Assembly: GCF_049354825.1 (NCBI RefSeq)
Contig: NZ_CP186480.1
Coordinates: 2,294,001-2,358,000, forward strand
DNA from: Novosphingobium sp049354825
GTDB lineage: Bacteria > Pseudomonadota > Alphaproteobacteria > Sphingomonadales > Sphingomonadaceae
Length of the DNA: 64,000 nucleotides
Reading direction: 5' to 3'
Part shown: positions 39,735 to 49,984 of the stretch, piece by piece
How the letters are laid out: each line of letters opens with the position of its first letter
How positions within the stretch are numbered: position 1 is the first letter of the stretch
Position numbers and translations under genes: made by a program
Notes under the pieces: model-generated
Databases searched by the model: none
Told to the model about the DNA's origin: nothing
What the model saw: only the letters and a program-made list of their open reading frames with translations

Positions 39735-40675
39735 TTGCGCAGCTCCTCTGGCGTTTCGTCCAGCGCGCGCGCGGCGGCGGCGCCGGCAATGGCGACGAAC
39801 GCATCGTGCAGGCCCGCCCGCTCGATCGAGAGCGACCGGATCCCGGCGTCCCCGGCGATCAGCGCCCGCAGCAACGGCTCGACGCCCGTGTCGGGCAGGG
39901 CGAAATGCCAGAACGCCCCTTCCTGGCGCGCGTCTGCCGGCAGCGCCGCGCGCCACGGACCGTCGCCGCGCGCGGTCTCGAGCCGGACCTGCGCGGGGAT
40001 CGCATCGCGCGCGAGGTCGACCGGACCTGCGAACGGCACCTTGCCCCCGGCGATGATCGCGACTTCGTCGCACAATCGCTCGGCATGAGCGATCACGTGG
40101 GTCGAAAAGATCACCGTCGTACCGCCTTCGGCCAGCGCACGAATCATCCGCTCAAGCTTGCCCTGGTTAAGCGCGTCGAGGCCGGAAAACGGTTCGTCCA
40201 GCACGACCAGGCGCGGCTTGTGGACCAACGTGCCGAGCAGCTGGACCTGCTGCGCCATGCCCTTCGACAGCTGGCGGATCTGGCGCTCGGCAGCATAGCC
40301 GAGGCCATGCTCCTCAAGCAGCTCGCGGCCGCGCCGGCGCCCTTCGGCCAATGGCAGGCCGCGCAGCGCGCCGACGAAGGCGATCGCCTCGTACGCCTTC
40401 ATGGCCGGATAGAGACCGCGCTCTTCGGGCAAGTAGCCGATGGCGTGGGCGACCTCGTGCGGTCGCTCGTGCCCCAGCACGCAGCGATAGCCGCTGTCGG
40501 GATCGATGATGCCCAGCAGCATGCGCAGCGTCGTGGTCTTGCCCGCGCCGTTAGGCCCCAGGACGCCGTAGATGGTCCCTTCCGGAACGGCCAGGTCGAC
40601 GCCGTCGACGGCGGTGAAATCGTCGAACCGCTTGACCAGGCCGCGAGCCTCGATCGCCAGCGCGTTGCCCGTCAC
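39731..40675 (-). CDS. ABC transporter ATP-binding protein (NatA-like)
   Basis: A 314-residue ATPase with Walker A GPNGAGKTT, signature LSKGMAQQ, Walker B LVVLDEPFSGLD and H-loop STHV. The C-terminal domain of about 80 residues is typical of ABC-2 exporters. GTG 40675 has AGGAG 8 nt upstream and gives the usual N-terminus (LAIEARGLVKRF); GTG 40702 or ATG 40699 would lengthen it by eight or nine residues. It pairs with the permease downstream. Confidence 0.9.
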   Translation of the reverse strand: MTGNALAIEARGLVKRFDDFTAVDGVDLAVPEGTIYGVLGPNGAGKTTTLRMLLGIIDPDSGYRCVLGHERPHEVAHAIGYLPEERGLYPAMKAYEAIAFVGALRGLPLAEGRRRGRELLEEHGLGYAAERQIRQLSKGMAQQVQLLGTLVHKPRLVVLDEPFSGLDALNQGKLERMIRALAEGGTTVIFSTHVIAHAERLCDEVAIIAGGKVPFAGPVDLARDAIPAQVRLETARGDGPWRAALPADARQEGAFWHFALPDTGVEPLLRALIAGDAGIRSLSIERAGLHDAFVAIAGAAAARALDETPEELRK

Positions 40676-40745
40676 CGGGCGTTCTCCTAGTGTCCCCATC
40701 ACCCGCGCTGCTTAGGCGCGAGAGGTTAACGGGAGCAACCGTTCA

Positions 40746-41810
40746 GTGCCGTCAGGGCAGGATCATCGCACGATCGAGACGGCCCTGGCCGAGGAGGCCG
40801 CGCGCCTTGGCTTCGCGGCCTGCGGGATCGCGCCCGCAACCGCTGACTGGGCCGCCGCGGCGCGGCTGGACGATTGGGTCGCGGCCGGCATGCACGGCGA
40901 GATGCAATGGATGGCGGCCCGCGCCGCGCAGCGCCGAAGCCCGCGCGCGTTATGGCCCGAGGCGGCCAGCGTGATCGCCCTTGGGATGAGCTATGCGCCC
41001 GCCGCCGATCCGCTGGCGCTGGCCGCACGGCAGGACCGGGCGCGCATCTCGGTCTATGCGCAGGGCGGGGATTACCATGATACGGTCAAGCGCGCGCTCA
41101 AGGCGCTGGCGCGCTGGCTGATCGACGAGGCGGGGCGGCGCGGGCTCGAACCGCCACAGGTGAAGGTCTTCGTCGACACCGCGCCGGTGATGGAAAAGCC
41201 GCTGGCCGAAGCCGCCGGGATCGGCTGGCAGGGCAAGCACACCAACCTGGTCAGCCGCGCGCACGGTTCGTGGCTGTTCCTGGGCGCAATCTATACGACC
41301 CTGGACCTGCAGCCGGGCGAACCGCACGCCGACCGCTGCGGATCGTGCCGCGCCTGCCAGGACGCCTGCCCGACGCAGGCTTTTCCCGCGCCTTATCGCC
41401 TCGATGCGCGGCGCTGCATCTCCTACCTGACGATCGAGCATTCCGGCCCGGTCCCGGAAGTGTTTCGTACCGCGCTGGGCAACCGCATTTACGGCTGCGA
41501 CGATTGCCTGGCGGTTTGCCCGTGGAATGCGTTCGCCAGCGCGGCGGCAGCCAACAAGGCGTTCCTGCCGCGCGCGGAACTGGCCGCGCCACGCCTGGCC
41601 GAACTGCTGGCGCTGGACGACGCGGGCTTTCGGCGGCTGTTCGCCGGTTCGCCGATCAAGCGGATCGGGCGCAACCGCTTCGTGCGCAATTGCCTCTACG
41701 CCGCGGGCAACAGCGCCGACGCCGCGCTCAGGCAGCCGGTCGCGGCGCTGGTCGGCGACGACGACGCGGCGGTCGCCGACGCGGCGCGCTGGGCGCTGGC
41801 GCGGCTCTAG
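40746..41810 (+). CDS. queG: epoxyqueuosine reductase
   Basis: A 354-residue cobalamin and iron-sulfur enzyme that makes queuosine in tRNA from epoxyqueuosine. Two [4Fe-4S] motifs are visible: CGSCRACQDACP and CDDCLAVCPWN. FVDTAPVMEKPLAEAAGIGWQGKHTN is the cobalamin/substrate region. GTG 40746 is the first plausible start. Its TAG overlaps the stop of the convergent glutamate dehydrogenase by 4 nt (CTAG). Confidence 0.95.
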   Translation: MPSGQDHRTIETALAEEAARLGFAACGIAPATADWAAAARLDDWVAAGMHGEMQWMAARAAQRRSPRALWPEAASVIALGMSYAPAADPLALAARQDRARISVYAQGGDYHDTVKRALKALARWLIDEAGRRGLEPPQVKVFVDTAPVMEKPLAEAAGIGWQGKHTNLVSRAHGSWLFLGAIYTTLDLQPGEPHADRCGSCRACQDACPTQAFPAPYRLDARRCISYLTIEHSGPVPEVFRTALGNRIYGCDDCLAVCPWNAFASAAAANKAFLPRAELAAPRLAELLALDDAGFRRLFAGSPIKRIGRNRFVRNCLYAAGNSADAALRQPVAALVGDDDAAVADAARWALARL

Positions 41811-44800
41811 CGCGCCAGCAGATTGCGGGCCTGGCTGGCGATCTGCGCCAGCATCGCCGGGCTGACCGGCGCCGCGCCCTGGGCGCGACCGACCATCGAA
41901 CGGAACTGGCGGATCGCGGCGTCCTGCCGTGCCGACCAGTCGCCGACCAGGTCCTCGGGCGCGCGCTTCTTGCCCGCCTTGCGCAGGAAATCGAGACGCA
42001 TCTGCTGAAAGTCGCGCGCCAGCCCGGCGACCAGCAAGCGCTCCCACGGGTCCGACGGGTTCATGCGCGCCGCTACTTGCTGCGCCCAGTCGAGGCCCAG
42101 CCGGGCGCCCAGATCGGTGAAGGCGCGCGTCAGCGTGGCCGGGGCGAACCCGGCGTCGGCGGCCAGGCGGGCCAGGCCGACCGCGCCGTCGAGATCGAAC
42201 AGGTGCGCAACCTGGCCGCCGACATCCTCGGGCACGCCCGCGGCGGTAAAGCCGTCGCGCATCCGGTCGGACTGGCTGCGCGCCTCGGCGGCCAGCAGCT
42301 TGTCCGTCGCTTGCGACAGCGCGGACACCCCCTTGGCCAGTTCGGCCACCAGCCGTGAGGGCACCAGGGTGCCGCCACCGGCCCGGATCAGGTCGGCCAT
42401 CTGGGTGCGCAGCGCGGTGGCGGCGCGGTCGAACAGCATGATCCGCGCACTTTCGGCCATGTCGGCAGTTTCGATTGCCTGCCAGATCGCGTCCATGCCC
42501 AGCAAGCGCTCGGCGGCGACGAAAGCGGCCACGACTTGCGCCAGCGTGACGCCTTCCTCCTCGGCAACCTCGAAGGGATGGACGATGCCCAGTCGATTGA
42601 CGATGCGGTTGGCCAGCTTGGTGGCGATGATCTCGCGCCGCAGGCGATGCGCCAGGATCTCGGCCTTGAACTTGCCCCGCATCGCGCTGGGGAAGGCGGC
42701 GAGCAGGTCTTCGGCCAGGCCCGGATCGTCGGGCAGGGCAGAGTCCTCCAGCGCGGCCTGCAGCACCAGCTTGGTCGAGGACAGCAGCACCGCCAGCTCG
42801 GGCCGGGTCAGGCCCTGCCCATCGCCGGCGCGGCGGCCAAGCGTTTCGCTGTCGGCCAGCCCTTCGGTCTTGCGGTCAAGATGGCCAAGGTCCTCCAGTT
42901 GACCGATCAGCTTGACCTGCGCGGCGCTGGCGGCGGCGCCGCCGGCCTCGGCGATCGACAGCGCCAGCGCCTGGAGGCGGTTATCCTCGAGCACAAGTGA
43001 TGCAACCTCGTCGGTCATCGAGACGAGCAGCTTGACCCGCGCCGGTTCGTTCAGGCGCCCGGCGCGCTTGGCGGCCGCCAGCGCGATCTTGATGTTGACC
43101 TCGTTGTCCGAGCAGTCGACCCCGGCGGAGTTGTCGATGAAGTCGGTGTTGATCCGTCCACCCGAACCGCCCGCGCCCTGCAGCGCATACTCGATCCGGC
43201 CCGCCTGGGTGCATCCCAGGTTCGCGCCTTCGCCGATCACCCGCGCGCGCACCATCGATCCGTCGATGCGCAGCGCATCGTTGGCGGGATCGCCGACCAC
43301 CGCGTTGTTTTCGCTGGCGGCCTTCACGTATGTGCCGATGCCGCCGAACCACAGCAGGTCGACCGGCGCCGACAGGATAGCCGTAATCAGCGCGTCGGGC
43401 TCGATCTCGGTTTCGGCAATGCCCAGGACAGCGCGCACCTCGGCCGACAGCGGGATCGTCTTGAGGCTGCGCGGGAAGACCCCGCCGCCCTTGCTGATCA
43501 GCGCCTTGTCGTAATCGTCCCAGGACGAGCGCGGCAGCGCGAACATGCGCGCGCGCTCGGCCCACGATGCCGCCGCGTCGGGTTCGGGATCGAGGAAGAT
43601 GTGGCGGTGGTCGAACGCTGCGACCAGCCGGATCGACCTGGACAGCAGCATGCCGTTGCCGAACACGTCGCCCGACATGTCGCCGCAGCCGGCGACACGC
43701 ACCGGATCGTTCTGCACGTCGACGCCGAGTTCGAGGAAGTGCCGCTGCACGGACATCCACGCGCCCTTGGCGGTGATCCCCATCGCCTTGTGATCGTACC
43801 CTTTCGAGCCGCCGCTGGCGAAGGCATCGTCGAGCCAGAAGTCACGCTCTTCGGCAAGCGCGTTGGCGGTGTCGGAAAAGGTCGCGGTGCCCTTGTCGGC
43901 GGCGACCACGAAATAGGGATCCTCGCCGTCGCGGATCACGACGCCGGCGGGATGAACCACCTTGTTCTTCACCAGGTTGTCGGTGATCGACAGCAGCGTG
44001 CGGATGAACACCTTGTAGCTTTCGCGCCCTTCGGCCAGCCAGCCGTCGCGGTCACGGACCGGGTCGGGCAGCTGCTTGGGATAGAAGCCGCCCTTGGCCC
44101 CGGTCGGCACGATGACCGCGTTCTTGACCCGCTGCGCCTTCATCAGGCCCAGTACCTCGGTACGGAAATCGTCGCGGCGATCGGACCAGCGCAGGCCGCC
44201 GCGCGCCACCGGACCGGCGCGCAAGTGAATGCCTTCGACCCGGCGCGAATAGACGAACACTTCGCGCCACGGCAGCGGCCGGGGCAGGCCGGGGACCAGG
44301 CTGGAATCGAGCTTGAAGGCCAGCGCCTCGGCCGCGGCGGGGGCGAAGGCGTTGGTGCGCAGCATCGCCTCGACCAGCGCGCGGTACTGGCGCAGCAGGC
44401 GATCGTCGTTGATCGCGGCGACGCCGGCCAGGCCGCTGCGGATCGCCTCCTGCGCGGCCTTTTCGGCCTTGTCGCGATTGCCGCGGGCGGGATCGTGGCG
44501 GGCGGCGAACAAGTCGATCAGCCCGCGCGTCACGGCCGGAGCGCGGCTGAGCGCGTCGACCACGGTGGGAATGCCGAACCCCATCCCGGCCTGGCGCAGG
44601 TAGCGATACCACGCGCGCAGCCAGTTGGCCTCCTGCGCCGACATCGCATTGGCGACGATCAGGCGGTTGAAGGCGTCGTCCTCGGCCGCGGCGTTCAGCA
44701 CGGCGGCAATGGCGTTCTCGATCGCTTCGGCGCGCAGAAGGATGTCCGCGCAGTCGTCCGGGCATTCAAGGCGGAAATCGTGGATCGAGCCGAGGTCGGC

Positions 44801-46519
44801 GCCGCCGTCTCCGGTCAGCTGAGTGGGGACATCCTCGACGACGCGGAAGCCGAAGTTCTCCAGTGCCGGCACCGCGTCCGACAGGGTCAGGCCGCCGGCG
44901 TGGCTGTACAGCTTGAGGTGAAGCTCGTCGCCGCCGCCGCCGAACAGGCGCGCACCGCGCATCCCGGGGGCGAGCGCGCGCAGCCGCGCGATGTCGAGCG
45001 CGGCCTCGGGCGCGCCGTAAGTCGTGCGATAGGCGGCTGGAAACGCCTCGGCATAACGGGCCGCGATGGCGGCGGCGCGGGCGGCGTCTTCGCCGGCGGC
45101 GATCTCGCTTTCGACTGCTTCGCCCCAGCCGCGCACCATCGCCTGCAGCGCGGCGTCGAGCGGCGCCTCGTCAGGCGTGCTGGCGCCGTCGCGGATGTCG
45201 AGCACGCAGCGGATCAGCGCCAGGTTGTTGCCTTCGACCTGCAGCGCCCAGTCGAGTACCGGGGCGTCGGCCGCCTCGGACAGCATCGCCTGGATGCGCA
45301 GGCGGGTCGTGGTCGACAGCGCATCGCGCGGCAGCCACGCGAAGGCGAACAAGTGGCGGCGCAGCGGCGCCTCGATCAGCATCAGGCGCGGGCGCGGGCG
45401 GTCGACCAGGCTCATCATCGCGGTGGCGATTCGCTCGATATCGGTCGCGGCGAAGCCGATCAGCAGGTCGTGCGGCAGCGCGGTCAGGGCATGGACCAGC
45501 GCCTTGCCGGCGTGGCCGCCCGGGGCGAATTCGAATTCCGCCATCAGCGCGGCCAGCCGCTCACGCAGGACCGGCACCTGGGTCGGCGGCGCGGCCAGCG
45601 CGGCACTGGTCCAGACGCCGACGTGGACCGATAGCGCGGTCACACGCCCCGTCTCCGCATCGCCTTCGCGCCGGGGCACGATGAACAGGTCCAGCGGGAC
45701 GTGGCGATGGACGCTGGAGATGACGTTGGACTTGATGATCAGCAGGTTGCGCGGCTTGTTCGCGGCACCCGCATCGAACCATTCGAACGCGCGTTCGTAG
45801 CTGATCGGGGCCAGGACGGGGCGCGAGGTCTTGCGGCACAGCCCCAGCAATTCCGCCTGGCTGCCGTCGCGGCGGCGCAGGACGTGGCCGAGCTGGGTCA
45901 GCATCCCGTCGTCGAGCCAGCGCAGCAGCGCGGCGTCTTCGCCGGCGCCATCGGCATCGAGCATGTCGGCATCGCCGGCCAGCACGGCGCGCATCTTCGG
46001 CCAGTCGGCAACCGCGTTGCCGACGTCGGCCAGCGTCGCCTCTATCGCGGCGCAAAGCTCGCGCCGGGCCTTGGCATCGGCGCGCGACGTCTCGACATAA
46101 ATCATCGATTCGCGCGGCGCGTCGTCGGCCTCGCTAAGCGCGGTCAGCGTCTGCTTGCCGTCGCGCTCCACCCCCAGCACCGGGTGCACCAGGCGATCGA
46201 TGTCGAGTCCCTGGGCCACGATGGCGGCCGAAATCGAATCGACCAGGAACGGCATGTCGTCGTTGATGACCGCCAGCCGCATGAACCGGTCGGCGGCATT
46301 GCCGGTCACCGATTCGAGCGCCACGACCGGCTGCCCCGCCTCACGCGTGATGGCGGCGCTGCGTACGAAGGCGGCCGCGTCCTTGAGCCCGGCGGGGGTG
46401 AAGGGCGCGTCGCCCGGGAGCAGCGAATCGGCCAGCGCCTCTTCCAGCGCGGCGGTTACCGCCCCTCCGCCGCGCCGAGTGATCCTGGCGGCGACAATGC
46501 GAGCGGCTTTCGACGGCAT
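41807..46519 (-). CDS. gdhB: NAD-specific glutamate dehydrogenase, large bacterial type
   Basis: A 1570-residue (about 180 kDa) NAD-GDH that deaminates glutamate to 2-oxoglutarate. N-terminal regulatory ACT-like segments occupy about residues 1-700. The catalytic core follows with EVFVYSRRVEGIHLRAGPVARGGLRWSDR and the substrate-lysine region PTGAKGGFYPKQL, then SGDVFGNGMLLSR for nucleotide binding. ATG 46519 has AGGAG 7 nt upstream. It is the longest gene of the window. The usual role is glutamate catabolism. Confidence 0.95.
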   Translation of the reverse strand: MPSKAARIVAARITRRGGGAVTAALEEALADSLLPGDAPFTPAGLKDAAAFVRSAAITREAGQPVVALESVTGNAADRFMRLAVINDDMPFLVDSISAAIVAQGLDIDRLVHPVLGVERDGKQTLTALSEADDAPRESMIYVETSRADAKARRELCAAIEATLADVGNAVADWPKMRAVLAGDADMLDADGAGEDAALLRWLDDGMLTQLGHVLRRRDGSQAELLGLCRKTSRPVLAPISYERAFEWFDAGAANKPRNLLIIKSNVISSVHRHVPLDLFIVPRREGDAETGRVTALSVHVGVWTSAALAAPPTQVPVLRERLAALMAEFEFAPGGHAGKALVHALTALPHDLLIGFAATDIERIATAMMSLVDRPRPRLMLIEAPLRRHLFAFAWLPRDALSTTTRLRIQAMLSEAADAPVLDWALQVEGNNLALIRCVLDIRDGASTPDEAPLDAALQAMVRGWGEAVESEIAAGEDAARAAAIAARYAEAFPAAYRTTYGAPEAALDIARLRALAPGMRGARLFGGGGDELHLKLYSHAGGLTLSDAVPALENFGFRVVEDVPTQLTGDGGADLGSIHDFRLECPDDCADILLRAEAIENAIAAVLNAAAEDDAFNRLIVANAMSAQEANWLRAWYRYLRQAGMGFGIPTVVDALSRAPAVTRGLIDLFAARHDPARGNRDKAEKAAQEAIRSGLAGVAAINDDRLLRQYRALVEAMLRTNAFAPAAAEALAFKLDSSLVPGLPRPLPWREVFVYSRRVEGIHLRAGPVARGGLRWSDRRDDFRTEVLGLMKAQRVKNAVIVPTGAKGGFYPKQLPDPVRDRDGWLAEGRESYKVFIRTLLSITDNLVKNKVVHPAGVVIRDGEDPYFVVAADKGTATFSDTANALAEERDFWLDDAFASGGSKGYDHKAMGITAKGAWMSVQRHFLELGVDVQNDPVRVAGCGDMSGDVFGNGMLLSRSIRLVAAFDHRHIFLDPEPDAAASWAERARMFALPRSSWDDYDKALISKGGGVFPRSLKTIPLSAEVRAVLGIAETEIEPDALITAILSAPVDLLWFGGIGTYVKAASENNAVVGDPANDALRIDGSMVRARVIGEGANLGCTQAGRIEYALQGAGGSGGRINTDFIDNSAGVDCSDNEVNIKIALAAAKRAGRLNEPARVKLLVSMTDEVASLVLEDNRLQALALSIAEAGGAAASAAQVKLIGQLEDLGHLDRKTEGLADSETLGRRAGDGQGLTRPELAVLLSSTKLVLQAALEDSALPDDPGLAEDLLAAFPSAMRGKFKAEILAHRLRREIIATKLANRIVNRLGIVHPFEVAEEEGVTLAQVVAAFVAAERLLGMDAIWQAIETADMAESARIMLFDRAATALRTQMADLIRAGGGTLVPSRLVAELAKGVSALSQATDKLLAAEARSQSDRMRDGFTAAGVPEDVGGQVAHLFDLDGAVGLARLAADAGFAPATLTRAFTDLGARLGLDWAQQVAARMNPSDPWERLLVAGLARDFQQMRLDFLRKAGKKRAPEDLVGDWSARQDAAIRQFRSMVGRAQGAAPVSPAMLAQIASQARNLLAR

Positions 46520-46611
46520 CCGATACTCCTGTGGCGGAGACCCGCCGGTCTGCGTGCTGTTCGTCAGTGCACGTTATAATCTTGCCGCCTCAAGCAGCAT
46601 TTTTACGCACT

Positions 46612-47637
46612 TTAAGCAAATCCGGTTTCAGGGGCAACCATCTCCGGCACGCCCGTTTGCCCCAGCGCCGCCATCGTCAGCGCCAGCGATCGATGTCGCG
46701 CCTGGGGATCGAACGTTGCCCCCGCGACGATCAGTTCGTCGGCGCCGGTCCGCTCTGCAAAGGCGGCGATCTGGCGTGCGACTGTCGCCTTGCTGCCCAC
46801 CGCGCTGGCCTGGCGAACATGCTCGAGCATACCCACCGCCGAGGCCGGCAGGGTGGCGCGGTAATTCGGCACCGGGGGCTTGAGCCGGCCCGGCGTGCCG
46901 CTGCGCAGCGCGACGAAGCTCTGGTCCATCGAGCTGGCCAGCAGCTCCGCCTCTTCGTCGCTGTCGGCGGCGATCACGGTCATCGCCGCCATCGCGTGCG
47001 GCCTGTCGAGCGTGGCGGACGGCTTGAAAGTGCGGCGATAGAGCGCGAGGGCAGCGTCGAGGTGATCGGGCGCGAAGTGACTGGCGAAGGCGTAAGGGAG
47101 CCCCAGCATCGCGGCGAGCTGGGCGCCGTAAAGGCTTGAACCCAGGATCCACATCTCGACCGCCGCACCGCGCCCCGGGGTCGGCGAAAAGCCGGTTTCG
47201 GGCTCCCCGGTGATGTGCGCGCGCAGTTCCACCACGTCGGACGGAAACGCCTCGGCCCCGCGCATCAGGTCCTTGCGCAGCGCCTGCGCGATGCGGCCGT
47301 CGGCACCGGGCGCGCGGCCCAGGCCCAGGTCGACGCGGCCGGGGAACAGCGCGTCGAGCGTGCCGAACTGCTCGGCAATGACCCACGGGTTGTGGTTGGG
47401 CAGCATGATCCCGCCCGAACCGATGCGGATGGTGCGGGTGGCGTGGCCGACGTGGGCCAGCGCGACGGCGGTGGCACCCCCGGCGATGCCGTCCATCGCG
47501 TGATGTTCGGCAATCCAGAAACGCTTGTAGCCTTCGTCCTCGGCAACCCTGGCCAGCGCGGCGGCGTCTGCAAAGGCTTCGGAGACGGTGCCGCCTTCGC
47601 GGACCGGGACGAGATCGAGAACGGATAAGGGGATCAT
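46612..47637 (-). CDS. LLM class flavin-dependent oxidoreductase
   Basis: A 341-residue luciferase-like TIM-barrel protein (MsnO8-like subgroup). IAEHHAMDGIAGGATAVALA and GGIMLPNHNPWVIAEQFGTLDALFPGRVDLGLGRAPG are characteristic. It probably uses FMNH2; the substrate is unknown. The start ATG overlaps the TPR gene stop (ATGA). The 46520-46611 gap before the GDH start contains no gene. Confidence 0.9.
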   Translation of the reverse strand: MIPLSVLDLVPVREGGTVSEAFADAAALARVAEDEGYKRFWIAEHHAMDGIAGGATAVALAHVGHATRTIRIGSGGIMLPNHNPWVIAEQFGTLDALFPGRVDLGLGRAPGADGRIAQALRKDLMRGAEAFPSDVVELRAHITGEPETGFSPTPGRGAAVEMWILGSSLYGAQLAAMLGLPYAFASHFAPDHLDAALALYRRTFKPSATLDRPHAMAAMTVIAADSDEEAELLASSMDQSFVALRSGTPGRLKPPVPNYRATLPASAVGMLEHVRQASAVGSKATVARQIAAFAERTGADELIVAGATFDPQARHRSLALTMAALGQTGVPEMVAPETGFA

Positions 47638-48473
47638 GGTCCCTTAGATGGGGACGGCGCCGCCAGTTGCGCAAGGTAGCCCCTGGCGGTCGCCGCCTGC
47701 GGCGATCCCGGTGCGGCGGCGATGACCGACTGCCACGACCGGCGGGCCGCCTCATCATGGCCGGACAGGACCGCGATCACGCCGGCCTCCAGCCCGATGC
47801 CGGGGTCGGCGGGCGCCAGCGCGGCGGCGCGCTCGATCCAGCCTTGCGCCTCGGCCAGGCGGTTCTGCTTGCGCGCCAGCGTCGCCGACAGCAGCCAGCC
47901 GTTGGCATTGCCCGGGCTGGCGGCACGGCCCTCTGCCAGCGCGGCGGCAACCGCGTCGGTCTTGCCCAGCGCGAACAGCGCCCGCGCCCGGTCGATCGCG
48001 ATGTCGCCGGCCAGGGCCGGGCTGGCGGCTGCGTCGGCGTGGGCCGCGGCCAGCAGCGAGTCGGCGCGGGCATTGTCGCCCGCTGCCAGCGCGGCGTTGC
48101 CGGCCATCGCGCCGAAGCGCGCCTTGCGCTCGGGCAGGACCTCCAGATCGCGGGCCAGGGTGAACGCGCTCACCGCGTCGCTCCAGCGGCCGAGTTCGCC
48201 CAGCGCGGTGCCGCGGCACTGGGCCGGGTCGATCGCGGCCGTCCCCTTGGCCGCGGCGCCCCAGGCCTCGGCACTGGCAAGCGCCGCCGCGGGGTCGCTC
48301 TCGGCCTGGGCCAGGCAGGCCGAGAGCCGGCTTGAAACCAGCGGCGCCGGTGCCGCTGCGGGGACGGACGGTGCCGGCTTGCGGCGCGGGATCGGCAGCG
48401 CGGTGGTGGGCATCCGCGGTGTCATCGTCGGCGCGGACGCCTGCAGCATCATCAGGGCGGCGGGGATCAGCAT
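47634..48473 (-). CDS. tetratricopeptide repeat protein
   Basis: A 279-residue protein. A hydrophobic start (MLIPAALMMLQASA) acts as a possible signal sequence. A Pro/Ala-rich linker follows, then five or six TPR-like helical pairs from about residue 65 on (for example LGELGRWSDAVSAFTLARDL). Probably a periplasmic or membrane-bound scaffold. ATG 48473 overlaps the upstream hydrolase stop by 7 nt, and its own stop overlaps the LLM gene. Longer open frame is antisense. Confidence 0.8.
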   Translation of the reverse strand: MLIPAALMMLQASAPTMTPRMPTTALPIPRRKPAPSVPAAAPAPLVSSRLSACLAQAESDPAAALASAEAWGAAAKGTAAIDPAQCRGTALGELGRWSDAVSAFTLARDLEVLPERKARFGAMAGNAALAAGDNARADSLLAAAHADAAASPALAGDIAIDRARALFALGKTDAVAAALAEGRAASPGNANGWLLSATLARKQNRLAEAQGWIERAAALAPADPGIGLEAGVIAVLSGHDEAARRSWQSVIAAAPGSPQAATARGYLAQLAAPSPSKGP

Positions 48474-49216
48474 GGGCTTGCCTCGGTCAGGTCCGCCACG
48501 CAGGCCAGCAGGCGCGCGATGTCGCCGGGGCGCGACAGGCGGTGATCGCCGTCCTTGATCAGGACCACCTGCACCGCCGGTGAACGCAGCGCCGCGGCAA
48601 GCTCCACCGACAGGTGCCAGGGCACGTCGGCGTCGGCCTGGCCGTGGATCAGCCGCACCGGGCAGTCGAGCGCGATCGCCTGCCCAAGCAGTCGCCGGGC
48701 CTGTCCATCGGCCCAGAAGCCGGGGTAGGTGGGAGTGGCCTCGGGACCATAGGGATTGGCCTCCAGCACGGTCTCGCCGCGGGCCAGCGCCGCCTGCTGT
48801 GCCGCGTCGTAGCCCCAGGCGGTGAAGTCGGGCGCGGCGGCGACACCGACAAGCCCGGCGACCCGCGTCCCGAGTTCGAGCGCGACCAGCAGCATCAGCC
48901 ACCCCCCCATCGAGCTGCCGACCAGCACCAGCGGGCCTTCGGGAACGACCGCCGCGATCAGTGCCAGCACCTCGTCGCGCCAGCGCCCCAGGGTGCCGTC
49001 GGCGAAATCGCCGTCGCTGAGGCCGCAGCCCGAATAGTCCAGCAGCAGGCAGGCGCGCCCTTTTGCCGCGGCGTCGTCAAGCAGCGCGGTTGCCTTGCCG
49101 CCCGCCATGTCGGACCGGTAGCCGGGCAGGAACACCGTGGCGGGGCCCGTTCCGGGCTGCCAGCGATAGGCGATGCGGCCGCCGCCCGGCAGCACGTGAA
49201 AGCGCGTGGTGACCAT
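48467..49216 (-). CDS. alpha/beta hydrolase
   Basis: A 249-residue hydrolase with nucleophile elbow GSSMGG, an acidic residue in HGQADADVP and the catalytic His in KDGDHRLSR. No signal peptide. Related bacterial proteins act as esterases or depalmitoylase-like enzymes, but the substrate is not evident. ATG 49216 gives the usual start (MVTTRFHV). First of a three-gene overlapping operon with the TPR and LLM genes. Confidence 0.85.
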   Translation of the reverse strand: MVTTRFHVLPGGGRIAYRWQPGTGPATVFLPGYRSDMAGGKATALLDDAAAKGRACLLLDYSGCGLSDGDFADGTLGRWRDEVLALIAAVVPEGPLVLVGSSMGGWLMLLVALELGTRVAGLVGVAAAPDFTAWGYDAAQQAALARGETVLEANPYGPEATPTYPGFWADGQARRLLGQAIALDCPVRLIHGQADADVPWHLSVELAAALRSPAVQVVLIKDGDHRLSRPGDIARLLACVADLTEASPC

Positions 49217-49293
49217 CGCCGGGTCATGCGCACGCGCGCGCCCGGCGTGCAAGCCGCTTTCAGCCGGGGCGCGATGCGGTCTAGACGGGCGCC

Positions 49294-49950
49294 ATGCGAA
49301 TCGAAGGTGATTACAAGAAGAACGGGTTTGCGACCCTGCGCGGGCTGGTCCCGCCCGAGGTCGCGGACCTGCTGTTCCGGCAGATCGGCATCGACCTGGA
49401 AGCGGCCGGCAAGTCGTTTGCCACCTTCGCCAAGGAGCATCCGCTGTGCCGGCAGCCGACCATCGACATCTCGGGGCATTTCTACCGCCCGCTGACCACG
49501 TTCCTGTGGGGCCTGACGCCGATCGTCAGCGAGCTGACCGGCGCTGACCTGCTGCCCAGCTACGACTATTTCCGCATCTATCACGAGGGCGACATCTGCC
49601 GGGTTCATTCCGATCGCCCGTCTTGCGAGCATAGCGTCTCGCTGACGCTGGCCTACAGCGACCAGAAGGCCTGGCCGCTCGAAGTCGGTTCGGTCCCGGT
49701 CGAGGGTGAGGACCCCTGCGTCGACGATTTCGGGGCCGAGCCTTACACATCGGTGGCGATGCAGCCCGGCGACGCGGTGCTCTACCGCGGCATCGACTTG
49801 CGCCACGGGCGCACGCAGCCCAACCCCAACCGCTGGTCCGCGCACCTGTTCCTGTTCTGGGTCGAACGCGGCGGTCCGTTCAGCCAGCACGCCTTCGACG
49901 AGGACCGGCTGCGCGCCGAGCTGGCGCGGGTCGGCCCGGTCCCCGGCTGA
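49294..49950 (+). CDS. 2OG-Fe(II) oxygenase-like protein (paralogue of RiPP-cluster oxygenase)
   Basis: A 218-residue protein with the iron motif CRVHSDRPS (HxD) and distal RHGRTQPNPNR, preceded by SYDYFRIYHEGD. The same arrangement (SYNFLSFYTRMGVCRPHIDAPS, GDAVLFGG...WHYRD) appears in the cluster protein at 18837-19652, so the two are related. It lacks the long N-terminal extension. Substrate unknown. No obvious operon partner. Confidence 0.72.
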   Translation: MRIEGDYKKNGFATLRGLVPPEVADLLFRQIGIDLEAAGKSFATFAKEHPLCRQPTIDISGHFYRPLTTFLWGLTPIVSELTGADLLPSYDYFRIYHEGDICRVHSDRPSCEHSVSLTLAYSDQKAWPLEVGSVPVEGEDPCVDDFGAEPYTSVAMQPGDAVLYRGIDLRHGRTQPNPNRWSAHLFLFWVERGGPFSQHAFDEDRLRAELARVGPVPG

Positions 49951-49984
49951 ACCGGCTCGCCCCGGCCATCCTGGCGAAAGCCGG

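Noticed and set aside
43601..45634. 677-codon plus-strand open frame within the glutamate dehydrogenase
   Set aside because: Antisense shadow of the intact 1570-residue NAD-GDH; no ribosome site and no family motif.
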